Below, piece by piece: positions 36,512-44,608 of a DNA stretch of 64,000 nt. Numbering within the stretch: position 1 is the first letter of the stretch; every line of letters starts with the position of its first letter. Both the position numbers and the translations under genes were made by a program. The DNA comes from Prostheceraeus crozeri. Lineage: Eukaryota; Platyhelminthes; Polycladida; Euryleptidae. The DNA lies in NCBI GenBank assembly GCA_907163375.1, contig CAJQUW010007294.1, forward strand, positions 248,001 through 312,000, written 5' to 3'. The notes beneath the pieces were generated by a model. That model had not been told where the DNA came from, searched no databases, and saw only the letters and a program-made list of their open reading frames with translations.

Positions 36512-37691
36512 AGTAGTAAGCAAGTGACAAACACTCGACCGGCGCCCCCCCCTCTGGAACGGCAGAGTGTCGTGGTCGGCCGCCGTGGTGCTTCGGGTCT
36601 GAGTCCCCCCCCTCTGGAACGACAGAGTCTGTCGTGGTGTGCCGGCCAGGTGGGTTCACAACATGTTCGCTGACTCCCCCCCCCTCTGCAACGACAGAGT
36701 GTGAGACTCGGATGTGTTGGTCTCGTATGGGTTGACGTGACCGACCGCCTAGGTTGACGTGGCCGACCGCCTAGGTTGACGTGGGCGACCGTCTAGGTTG
36801 ACGTGGGCGACCGTCTAGGTTGTCGTGGATGGTGAAATGGCTGCCAGATTCGGATTCAGCGTAAAATTCTGCATCGGTAGGGTGAGTTTCAAGGCAATTG
36901 GCGAGAAAAAATTTTTCTTCAAAATTTTAACAGAGTTAGAATTTGGGACGTTTTGGTGTGTAGCGCCCAAACGAAGCATCAGATGAGAAAACGGAGGCCA
37001 GATTCGGAATCTACGTGAAATTTTGGGTTAGGAAGGATGTTTCCAGCGAAATCGGAGAGAAAAAATTTTCGGCCCCCCCCCTCTGGACAGCTTGCTTCGA
37101 TTTTGGCTTCCAGTGGACGGATTTTGTCGTGCGATAGCTCGTTTGAAAGCTAAGAGTGAGACAAATTCAGTGAAAGAATCGGCTTGTTCCTATCTGTCTT
37201 CGTTTAGATGTGAGACGCCATTTAAGATTTTGGGACATTGGTGAAAAACGACAGAGTTAGAATTTGGGACGTTTTGGGCTCTAGCTTCAAAACGAAGCAT
37301 CGGATTGGAAAACGGATTTCAGATTTGGAATCAGCGTGAAATTCTTTATCTGTATAGTGAGTTTCAAGGCAATCGGCGAGAAAAAATTTTCAACATTTTT
37401 CGAAAAAACGACAGAGTTAGAATTTGGGACGTTTTGGTGTGTAGCGCCCAAACGAAGCATCGGATGAGAAAACGGAGGCCAGATTCGGAATCTACGTGAA
37501 ATTTTGGGTTAGGAAGGATGTTTCCAGCGAAATCGGATAGAAAAAATTTTCACTGACGTCCCCCCCCCTCTGGACAGCTTGCTTCGATTTTGGCTTCCAG
37601 TGGATGGATTTTGTCGTGCGATAGCTCGTTTGAAAGCTAAGAGTGAGACAAATTCAATGAAAGAATCGGCTTGTTCCTATCTGTCTTCGTT
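36512..37691 (+). repeat. Polinton left terminal inverted repeat
   Basis: It matches 61083-62272 in inverted orientation with only scattered differences, including a 6-bp indel beside one C run. Homology stops after ctgtcttcgtt. Inside the repeat there is a further direct duplication: about 36935-37200 resembles 37410-37690. Runs of 8-11 C followed by CTCTGG or CTCTGC recur at about 36546, 36605, 36676, 37074 and 37560. The three outermost are followed by AACGACAGAGT or AACGGCAGAGT. These look like spaced binding sites or G-quadruplex/i-motif-forming tracts near the terminus. Confidence 0.93.
36729..36830 (+). repeat. 24-bp tandem repeat inside the left inverted repeat
   Basis: Four copies of a unit GTTGACGTGGSCGACCGYCT plus AG run head to tail, with a degenerate fifth. 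The mirror copy is at about 61955-62050 in the right repeat. It lies about 220 bp from the terminus. Confidence 0.85.
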
Positions 37692-37813
37692 TAGATGTGA
37701 GACGCCATTTAAGATTTTGGGACATTGGCGAAAAACGACAGAGTTAGATTTCGAATCAGCTTGATGTTATTGTCCAATGAGGATCATCATCCAATGAGAA
37801 TCAAGCATTTCTT

Positions 37814-37821
37814 TATAAATA
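37814..37821 (+). promoter_or_regulatory. TATA box of the left-end transcript
   Basis: TATAAATA lies 108 bp upstream of the ATG micro-exon and just inside the left inverted repeat, pointing inward. A matching TATA box at the right end (60868-60875) points inward on the other strand. Confidence 0.65.
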
Positions 37822-37921
37822 GCGAGCCTTCCACAGTGAGAATCATTCCATCGTTGAATTGTACGAGTGACGGACGCACATTTTCTCTCTCTCTAGTTCC
37901 CTGTTCTATTATCCAACTAAA

Positions 37922-38697
37922 ATGGTAAGTCGCTACTTCCCTCCCTCTCCTCCCTTGAACGTAAACTTAATACAATCTTTTTTCATTTTCAGGCATCTAC
38001 TCCATCTGCTGCACTAGTAGGACAAAATGGCGGTCAAACGTTACAAGGTTCGCTACGGTCAGATCATCTACAACTGAGGCCAGTGGAAGAAACATCCAAG
38101 GTACATAATCCTACACCGCTACAGCGTAAATTTAAACAAGCCTTGCGTTATGATGATCATAGCGTAGTACTCCAAACGGGAATGCTCCCTTCCACGGATG
38201 TCAAGATAATGCACAATCAGTATGGGGACTACATACTGATCCCCGTGAGTCCGTACATTCGCCACCAACTTGATATTATTGAGGAGTACGTGACATTAAA
38301 TATGGACATTCCTACTCCTCTTGCTCAAGAGTGGAAGGCGAGAGATGACAAGGATACTCCCTATAGAAAGATTTGGGATGGTAATCACATTTGCCTACCG
38401 GTATCACATTGGTGTACTTACTATAAGAAGGAGGGAGATCATTCAATACCCATCAGATGTGATGAGCTCGGAGAAGGTACTTGGGATATCCTTTTCAAAG
38501 TGAATGGGCTATATTATGGTCGACACAAGGATAATAAAATAGCCTCTCTCTCCATGCATATGGAATCCATCCTATATATTCCGAAACCACCCAACGTGGA
38601 CGACATAATTGATCAAATCCTTAACAGCAGTGGTACGAAGCGCAAGTCGGAGAAGAATGCTACATCAAAACGCAAATCAAAGAAGGAGAATTGCTAG
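37922..38697 (+). CDS. Polinton left-end gene, unknown function, spliced
   Basis: The first exon contributes only the ATG (37922-37924) followed by a consensus donor gtaagt. A 68-bp intron ends at ttttcattttcag (AG at 37991-37992). The second exon reads on without a stop to 38697, giving about 235 residues starting M-ASTPSAALVG. No ATG lies near the beginning of the second exon in this frame, which supports splicing. The core (HNQYGDYILIPVSPYIRH, HICLPVSHWCTYYKK, GEGTWDILFKVNGLYYGRH) is rich in aromatic and beta-type residues. The tail is a lysine-rich nuclear-localisation-like stretch. I do not recognise the family; a DNA-binding role would be a guess. Confidence 0.75.
37925..37992 (+). other. 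68-bp intron directly after the ATG of the left-end gene
   Basis: The donor is ATG/gtaagt and the acceptor ttttcattttcag/GCA. Joining restores a frame in phase 0. A second acceptor 900 bp on (38890-38891, ccgttttag/GCT) is in the same phase and could use the same ATG exon. Confidence 0.7.
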
Positions 38698-38857
38698 TCC
38701 TTTCCTAACTCTACCCTATGACAATTCGCTTATGTGCTTTGAGTGTCGTAGACGTGGTCTTATTAGATACATTTTACTTCTTCGTTGCCATCATATCATT
38801 TGTGTATTTTGTCGTGAAAAGCATCGATGTAATTCTTCATTTTGTAATATGTTATAG
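38609..38857 (+). CDS. Small RING-like zinc-finger frame
   Basis: This frame overlaps the 3' end of the preceding gene and ends 35 bp before the next exon. Its last 41 codons, from an ATG at 38732, encode a C-x2-C then C-H-H-x2-C-x2-C-x4-C arrangement (MCFECRRRG ... LRCHHIICVFC). That is the first part of a RING-type finger, as in ubiquitin E3 ligases. A second C-C pair is represented only by CNSSFC. It is either a very short gene, an alternatively spliced exon or a decayed finger. A related but longer RING gene follows at 39941. Confidence 0.45.
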   Translation: MIKSLTAVVRSASRRRMLHQNANQRRRIASPFLTLPYDNSLMCFECRRRGLIRYILLLRCHHIICVFCREKHRCNSSFCNML

Positions 38858-38891
38858 AACGTTTCCTTAGATGTGTAAATTTCCGTTTTAG

Positions 38892-39440
38892 GCTTCTATC
38901 ATCATTTTTATGGATTGTGAGGGTGAACCTGTACAGGAGCTCAGTGCTATTGCTATGAACAATTGGACATATCAGATTGTTAGTGTCTATCATCAACATG
39001 CCAACTGCGATCCCAATGTTGATCAATGGGCGAGAAAACACATTCATGGACTTAATCTGAAATATTTGCAAGACTATGGCTTTTCTTGTGAAAGTGCTCT
39101 TCTTATTGACTTTAAACGATGGTTAGCTGCTTTCAATGTTATACGCATCTTTTGTAATAATCCTGGTAAGGAGAGGAAAGTATTTCCCAATCTAATCATT
39201 GATGATATTTTGCTCCCGCCTTGGGATAGTAGAGTGAATCAACATTATCATGAAGTCACGAAACGTTTTAAGGATTTGTGTGTTCCTATTTTGTCTGTTC
39301 GTTGTAGTAGCTACGTTCATAACCAATGCTTCTTTCCTCCTTACCTCAACACTGCCAAAGTCCTGTATGGTTATCATTGCTCGCTGTATGATAGTTATCA
39401 GCTGTATCTATTTTATCTTTTTCAAACCATTGATTTATAA
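38892..39440 (+). CDS. DEDDh-like 3'-5' exonuclease, probably spliced at its start
   Basis: An acceptor (ttccgttttag, AG 38890-38891) opens the frame GCT TCT in phase 0, compatible with the ATG micro-exon at 37922. The first internal ATG is 38910. The product of about 183 residues has a D-x-E motif directly after a hydrophobic strand (IIIFMDCEGEPVQEL). A conserved-looking HIHGLN segment follows. Near the C-terminus there is H-x4-D (HCSLYD), the third motif of DEDDh exonucleases. The middle aspartate motif is not obvious. Its likely role is proofreading or processing during element replication, or cutting host nucleic acid. A polyadenylation signal follows at 39463. Confidence 0.6.
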   Translation, partial: ASIIIFMDCEGEPVQELSAIAMNNWTYQIVSVYHQHANCDPNVDQWARKHIHGLNLKYLQDYGFSCESALLIDFKRWLAAFNVIRIFCNNPGKERKVFPNLIIDDILLPPWDSRVNQHYHEVTKRFKDLCVPILSVRCSSYVHNQCFFPPYLNTAKVLYGYHCSLYDSYQLYLFYLFQTIDL

Positions 39441-39462
39441 TGCATGCTTGTTACCGTTATTC

Positions 39463-39468
39463 AATAAA
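39463..39468 (+). terminator. Polyadenylation signal after the exonuclease gene
   Basis: AATAAA lies 23 bp after the exonuclease stop and 60 bp before the next ATG, so it could end the left-end transcript. Confidence 0.55.
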
Positions 39469-39527
39469 TGTTACTATGAGAAGAGTTGTTGTTTTCATGC
39501 AATGGATGGGTTAGTTAAAGGGCGATC

Positions 39528-39938
39528 ATGTCTTTCTCAAACGACTGCGGAACATTACGTTTTCATAGGCAAAGTTTAAAAGGAGCTGTTCAAGATTATG
39601 TGATAAATTTTCATAAAGATGAGACCGACATCGAAGCAGTGGTAGATGATGCTAGCACTCTATTTCTAGAGTTAATGAATACATTCTCTGATAGCATTGT
39701 CATGGCGCGATTAGTTGCGAAAATTAAGTTTAGTCATTTTGGAAAGGAAGAGGTGGAAAGTCGCTCTTTCCATTTTGCTTCTTATTCAATGGAAGTGGTA
39801 GATCACCCCGAAGAATTTTTTAAAAGACATATGATAAAAATTGCTGAACGTCTTAACGCATTTAACCATCATGGTAGCAGTCTAGTGATTGAAGCGATTT
39901 CAGATATTCACATTCAACTTTCCATAAAGAAAAATTGA
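39528..39938 (+). CDS. Conserved small Polinton protein, possible polymerase N-terminal-type domain
   Basis: The intact 136-residue frame has its own ATG. It contains VARLVAKIKF-type strands, then FHFASYSMEVVDHPEEFF, and a C-terminal segment with GSSLVIEAISDIHIQLS. This arrangement (two strands, an acidic loop, a phenylalanine-rich helix and a GS-containing strand before IHI) reminds me of the domain that often precedes the zinc-binding part of Polinton DNA polymerase B. Here it stands alone, about 13 kb from the polymerase. That resemblance is from memory and weak. It overlaps nothing; the next ATG is 2 bp past its stop. Confidence 0.6.
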   Translation: MSFSNDCGTLRFHRQSLKGAVQDYVINFHKDETDIEAVVDDASTLFLELMNTFSDSIVMARLVAKIKFSHFGKEEVESRSFHFASYSMEVVDHPEEFFKRHMIKIAERLNAFNHHGSSLVIEAISDIHIQLSIKKN

Positions 39939-39940
39939 AA

Positions 39941-40264
39941 ATGCAGTGGTACTTGATTGTAGCACAACTGGTTTTCGAGCTATGTCTGCTCACTCTCGAA
40001 GTATATTCCTTCTGTACATGCGTCTATTATTTAGAAAAGGCTAGCAAATTCATATCTTCAAAAAGACTTGCTATAGACATCAGTAACGGTGAAACTATGT
40101 GTTGCGATGTATGTAAGCGAAAGGATGGAAATGAAAAGCGCATCTTCAAGAGATGTAAGCATGCTTTTTGTCAACGCTGTTTCATACGTAATTGCATTCA
40201 ACTTTGCCAATGTAACCACTGTGACATTGCTCATTTCGAGTGTCACTTATGTCGCAATAGTTAG
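39941..40264 (+). CDS. Membrane-anchored RING-finger protein
   Basis: The first 32 residues after the ATG are a hydrophobic segment (LIVAQLVFELCLLTL and on), consistent with one membrane span or a signal anchor. A RING-type finger follows: CCDVCKRK, then FKRCKHAFCQRCF, CQCNHC and CHLC. This fits C-x2-C, C-x-H-x2-C-x2-C and C-x(n)-C-x2-C with extra cysteines. The expected role of such a protein is a ubiquitin E3 ligase at a membrane. The frame is intact at 107 residues and starts 2 bp after the preceding stop. Cargo RING genes are known in large DNA viruses; its target here is unknown. Confidence 0.7.
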   Translation: MQWYLIVAQLVFELCLLTLEVYSFCTCVYYLEKASKFISSKRLAIDISNGETMCCDVCKRKDGNEKRIFKRCKHAFCQRCFIRNCIQLCQCNHCDIAHFECHLCRNS

Positions 40265-40315
40265 TACCTATGCAAATGTGGTAAAGATAGGTTTTAGCAA
40301 AGACTAACACGGAAA

Positions 40316-40672
40316 ATGGCGAAACGTAAAATGACGAAACGTAAAAGTCAAAAGTTTTCTTCAGCCATTCAAGCTCTCCGACGAATGAAAGCAAATCAGC
40401 GATACAATGCTATACGACATGCTAACAATAAATTCATTTGTGAAATTATTTCTCATGTGAGGAAGTTGAGGACGAAGAAATTAGCGCCAAAACAACGAAA
40501 GTTACTTAAGCGATATGCTACGAAATTGCGTTTCATCTCCAATCCTAAAGTCGCCCTTCAAAGAAAGAGGAAAACTCTAACACAAAAGGGCGGTTTCCTT
40601 TCAGCAATACTTCCAATGATAGCTCCTGCCGTGGGCAACCTATTGGGAAATATCTTTGGCTCTAAGCGTTAA
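40316..40672 (+). CDS. Basic Polinton core protein with hydrophobic C-terminus
   Basis: The intact 118-residue frame starts with a strongly basic helix-rich part (KRKMTKRKSQKF and on, with many Lys and Arg to about residue 95). It ends with a glycine-bearing hydrophobic segment (TQKGGFLSAILPMIAPAVG) typical of small Polinton and adintovirus proteins compared with adenovirus core or membrane-lytic proteins. A role in packing DNA in the capsid or breaching membranes is inferred from that comparison. It lies directly before the packaging ATPase. Confidence 0.75.
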   Translation: MAKRKMTKRKSQKFSSAIQALRRMKANQRYNAIRHANNKFICEIISHVRKLRTKKLAPKQRKLLKRYATKLRFISNPKVALQRKRKTLTQKGGFLSAILPMIAPAVGNLLGNIFGSKR

Positions 40673-40703
40673 TTATGCAAATGTTGAGTCTCAAAGTAAT
40701 AAA

Positions 40704-41321
40704 ATGGATTTCAGACTTCAATGTGATAAAGTTCTGACTGTATCAGGTCCATCTCATGCAGGTAAAACTGTTTTCACGCTGAATTTATTGGATAAAAGAA
40801 GGGAGTTGTTTAAGGAACCTATCAATCGAGTGATTTGGTGTTATGGTATTTATCAACCGTCGCTGTTTCAGGAATTGCAAAGTCGCAACTTTATTCGACA
40901 TGAAGGAATTATTCCAGTGGATAAACTTCAGTCTAATGATGTTGTTGTATTGGATGATTTATTAAAAGAAAGTAAGAATTCAAAAGATGTTACAGATATG
41001 TTCACTCGCGCAGCACACCATAAAAAGGTGTTTTATCATCTATATTACACAAAATTTGTTTCCTGATGGAAAAGAAGCTCGTACACGAAACCTGAATACA
41101 CACTATTATGCTATTTTCAAGAATCCGCGAGATAAAAGTCAATTTGAAATTTTAGCGTGACAAGTTGCACCAGAGGATCAAAAGCCTTAATTGAAATTTT
41201 TCAAGCAGCTACTGAAAAACCATACGGTTACTTATTCATTGACTTTACGCAAGAGTGTCCGGAAGAATTTAGATTTCGAAGTGATATTTTGAAAACTCCC
41301 ATGATTATCTACAAACTATGA
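40704..41321 (+). pseudogene. ATP: FtsK/HerA-type genome-packaging ATPase, frameshifted
   Basis: The likely start is the ATG at 40704 (MDFRLQCDK). The P-loop is SGPSHAGKTVF and the Walker B motif is VVVLDDLL, the usual spacing for the A32-like ATPases of Polintons and large DNA viruses. The first frame stops at 41066 (after FYHLYYTKFVS). The downstream part is found in a second frame (NLFPDGKEARTRN to FEILA) and then a third (KALIEIFQAATEKP, YGYLFIDFTQECPEEFR), ending at 41321. All expected regions are therefore present with two single-base-scale shifts. The stop overlaps the next ATG (ATGA). Role: pumping the genome into the capsid. Confidence 0.88.
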
Positions 41322-41959
41322 GTTCTTATTCTCGCATGATTGTTATTCCTCAGGATGAATATGTACAATTGACTGCCATGCAGCAAGTAAAGCAACCTCT
41401 TGCAAATCAAATGTATAGGAAAGAAATAGATTATCAGCAAAATGTTCACATCAAAGATCCACATCGTGCTGTATTATTACAATCGGAAACTGTTGAGCAA
41501 TTGAAAAACTTGAAGAATAAGATGCGTGACTCTGTATCGACTGCTACACCTTTAGCATCTCGCGCACATGCCATATCTCTTTTCAACAGTATTGAACCCC
41601 ATCTCAATGTAAATGATAGAGGAGAAATCATTACAGATGAAAATAAAGTGATTGATGCTTCACGTTATGAAGACTTGATTCAGTATGCGACACGTAGAAA
41701 GCGCCGTCAGGGCTATGTTCCACCTGGTTGGTCATACTTTCTTAAACTATTGAAAAAGCATAATGTGCCAAAATTTGCTTTAAATAATGAGACATTGAAA
41801 GAACTTGATTCAACAGTGGCTACTACTCCAATGCTTCAGGCGATGAAAATGCCAACAAATTGGTTTAAGACGTCACCTGCTACATCCCCTCCCACACTCA
41901 CTAAGCAAACAAGAGGAAGAACTCGACGTAGATCTACATCGCCACTAAAACTGGTATAA
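41318..41959 (+). CDS. Conserved Polinton protein of unknown function
   Basis: The intact 213-residue frame overlaps the ATPase stop by 4 bp, as in a compact viral gene array. The middle carries a pattern that recurs in invertebrate Polintons: DRGEIITDENK, then SRYEDLIQYATRRKRR, PPGWSYFLKLLKKHNVP. The N-terminus begins with a short strand (MIVIPQDEY) and a helix. The C-terminus is a basic, proline-threonine-rich tail (TRGRTRRRSTSP). I do not know its function. Its position among ATPase, integrase and capsid genes points to virion assembly. Confidence 0.72.
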   Translation: MSSYSRMIVIPQDEYVQLTAMQQVKQPLANQMYRKEIDYQQNVHIKDPHRAVLLQSETVEQLKNLKNKMRDSVSTATPLASRAHAISLFNSIEPHLNVNDRGEIITDENKVIDASRYEDLIQYATRRKRRQGYVPPGWSYFLKLLKKHNVPKFALNNETLKELDSTVATTPMLQAMKMPTNWFKTSPATSPPTLTKQTRGRTRRRSTSPLKLV

Positions 41960-42040
41960 AAGGAAAACGTAAAACAGCTCCTCTAGGAAATACATGTTCT
42001 CAGACTATTAATATGAAGCAGATGTGTTGCTTGCCATGTA

Positions 42041-42226
42041 ATGAGCCGCAGAGGTGAATGTCGTTGTCACTTGCACTTGCTGCGCAGCTCTCATAATGAA
42101 ACCCCTAAGCAATGTGAACACGATCGCAAAACCGCTAAAGCTAAATGCTGCAGTTGTTGTAAATGTAGAAAGGCAAGAAAGAAAAAAGATGAGAAGGAGG
42201 AAAAAGAGTCAGCCGTCATCGACTGA
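42041..42226 (+). CDS. Small cysteine-rich basic protein frame
   Basis: A 61-codon frame from ATG 42041 encodes a Cys/His-rich N-terminus (CRCHLHLL, then CEHD and CCSCCKCRK) followed by a charged Lys/Glu tail. It overlaps the likely integrase start at 42189 in another frame. The cluster of cysteines suggests metal binding. It could instead be a missed N-terminal exon of the integrase or a chance frame. Confidence 0.35.
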   Translation: MSRRGECRCHLHLLRSSHNETPKQCEHDRKTAKAKCCSCCKCRKARKKKDEKEEKESAVID

Positions 42227-44095
42227 ACGTTTGAAGTCAATCTATTATGATGTAAAACATCCGGCAGGATTTGCATCTATCAAGAAATTATCAAAAGCGA
42301 GTGGTCTTCCACAATCACAAGTGAAACGATGTTTAAAGGGTCAGGCTACCTATACACTCCACAAACAAGCGAAAAAGAAGTACCGCACCCGCCATTATAT
42401 TGTTCATGACATCGATGAACAGTGGCAAGCAGATTTGTGCGATGTTGCCTCCATTTCAAAACATAACTCGGGCAATAATTTTATTTTAACCGTCATTGAT
42501 ATTTTCTCGCGTTATGCGTGGGCTCAACCTTTAAAAACTAAAGAAGGGAAAGGAGTAGAAAAAGCATTCCAAACAATTTTTCGAGAAGGTCGCATTCCAA
42601 AAAGAATTCAGAGTGATCAAGTAAAAGAGTTTGAAAATCAGCATGTGACAAGATTATTTGAGAGGCATGACATTGAGTTGTTTAGTGTAAAGAGCGCTTA
42701 TAAAGCTGCACTCGTTGAACGTTTTAATCGCACATTAAAAAATCGCTTGTGGCGACATTTTACTGCCAACTTGACACAAAATTGGACAAAGGTTCTACAA
42801 GATACACTCCATGCCTACAATCACTCTATCCATCGTTCTATTGGACTCAGACCAGTAGATGTAAATGCTGACAATGTAGATAAAGTGCGCGAATCATTCC
42901 AACGAGTAAACGCAATTTGTGTTGGTGGGTGGGTGTGGGGGGTGGTGGGGGGGGGGGTGTGGGGGATTTATTTTATATTTTGGGTAATGTATTTATAATT
43001 TTTTTTTTTTTTTTTATATTTTTTATTTTATTATTATTTATTTTTTAGTGGTGGGGGGGGGGTATTTTTTGTTAGTATTTTTTTTAATTATTTTTTTTTA
43101 TTTTGGTTTATTTTTTTTATTTGTTTTATTGTTTTTATTTTTTTTTTTATTTTTATTTTTTTTTATGGTTTTATTTTTTTTTTTGGGGGGGGGGGGGGGG
43201 GGGATTTTATTTATTATTGATGTTATTTAATTTAATTATTTTTTTTTATATATATTTTTATTTTTTTTTATATAATTTTTTATATTAGGGGGGGGGGGGG
43301 GGGATATTAAAAATTTATATAGGGTGGGGGGGGTGGTGGGAATATAAATTGTGAGGTGTAAATGTTTGGTGGTTTGTGGGGGTTTTTGTGTGGATAAAAA
43401 AAGGGGTTTGTGGTGTGGGGGTGGTTGTTGGGGAAACAAAAAAAAACCATCCCCCTGGGGTGGTGTGTGGGGATGGTTGTGGTTGGGGGGGTGAAAAAAA
43501 AAAAAGTTGGCCAAAACAAAAAAAAAAACTAAAAACAAAAACCGTGGGGGGGGTGAAAAAAAAAAAAAAAAAAAAACAAGTAAAAAAAAAGGGGGGGGGA
43601 AAAAAAAAAGAACAAAAGTGGGGGGGGCCTGGGGGGGGGGTGGGGGGAGGCGGGGGGGGGACCCCCCCCAGGTTGGCCCCCCCAAATATATATGGCGGGG
43701 GGGCGAGGGGGTGGGAGGCGGGGGCAAAAAGAAAAAAAAAAAAAAAGTGATGTGAAAATTGGTGATAAAGTTCGTATCTCAAAAAGTGAAAAGTGTTTTT
43801 GCTAAAGGGTACCTCCCGAATTGGACAGAGGAGGTATTTACAGTATCAAGGATTAATCAAAAAGACTCTCCGACCACCTACAAGTTGAAAGATTACGATA
43901 ATGAAGAAATTGAGGGTAGCTTTTACCGCGATGAGATTGAGGTAGTCACTGAAAGTGAAACATATTTGGTAGAGAAAATCATTCGATGTAAAAAACGGCA
44001 AGGTGAAGAATGGTGTCTTGTTAAATGGGACTGGGGGTTATCCTTCAAAGTATGAACTCTTGGATGCGTCGTGCCGAATCTTTCATCTAATGTGA
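42189..44095 (+). pseudogene. INT: Polinton integrase with chromodomain, split by a low-complexity block
   Basis: The catalytic part (to about 42915) has a DDE triad of retroviral-integrase type: D in WQADLCDV, D in QSDQVKEFEN and E in ALVERFNRTLKNR. The ATG at 42189 (MRRRKKSQ) is preferred because the frame further upstream has no ATG. The frame then runs into 830 bp of G/T- and A/G-rich junk. On the far side (43748 on) it resumes as an SH3-like strand region (VKIGDKVRIS) and a chromodomain (TYLVEKIIRCKKRQGEEWCLVKW), as in C. elegans F54H12.3. A further shift near 44050 leads to the end (YELLDASC). Role: insertion of element DNA with 6-bp target duplication; the chromodomain may steer it to marked chromatin. 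Confidence 0.9.
42917..43745. repeat. Low-complexity block 1 (G/T, T-rich, then A/G homopolymers) inside the integrase
   Basis: The block has long runs of G (up to about 17), T and A with no unique sequence. It interrupts the integrase exactly between its catalytic and chromodomain parts, with few codons missing on either side. Open frames in it (for example 43236-43782 on the minus strand) are artefacts of composition. Confidence 0.9.
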
Positions 44096-44146
44096 TCGAC
44101 AGTGTTTCATGCAAAGTTGTAACTAACAATGTTTAGGGTTTGAGCT

Positions 44147-44607
44147 ATGAATCCAACTGCCTCATTTTATTCACGACCCTCCTATGTAAGTGGCGGAGGA
44201 CAAATTTACATCGGTGCTCGCCGCCAACGTGGAGGTAGCATACTTGGTGCACTGAATTCTGTTGTAGCACCTCTCATATCCAATGTCGGTAGATCTTTGA
44301 AACGACATGTTTTAAGTAATGCCGTTGGCTTTGCTGGTGATGTTGCTAGTGATCTTTCCAGAGGTAGAAGTTTTAAGAGCAGTTTGTTGAATCGTGGGAT
44401 GGAAGGAACGCGGTTTTTAAAACATTGAAGCAGACCATTGTGGTGTTACTCAAGGGAAAGAAATCACTAACGAATGAATAAAGGAAGGTAGGAAACATCG
44501 CGGAGCTGGTAAGGTGCGATCTTCAGTCAAAAGGCATTCACGCAAACGTCGCAGAGGCTCTAATCATTCATCAGGCGCTAAACGACGACGCTGCTATAAC
44601 TTCTAAT
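44147..44607 (+). pseudogene. Second Polinton core protein, one or more frameshifts
   Basis: The first frame (44147-44428) has a glycine-rich start (YVSGGGQIYIGARRQRGG), a hydrophobic helix (ILGALNSVVAPLISNVG) and a segment with VGFAGDVASDLSRGRSFKS. This fits the small virion protein that Polintons carry just before the capsid gene, often compared with adenovirus pVI/pX. A strongly basic tail (VKRHSRKRRRGS and KRRRCYNF) lies in another frame at 44481-44606, directly before the capsid ATG. The most economical reading is one gene with shifts near 44400-44480. Confidence 0.7.
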
Positions 44608-44608
44608 C

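Noticed and set aside
43048..43782. Open frames of 60-163 codons in both directions
   Set aside because: Homopolymer translations (poly-Phe, poly-Gly, poly-Pro, poly-Lys) within low-complexity block 1.
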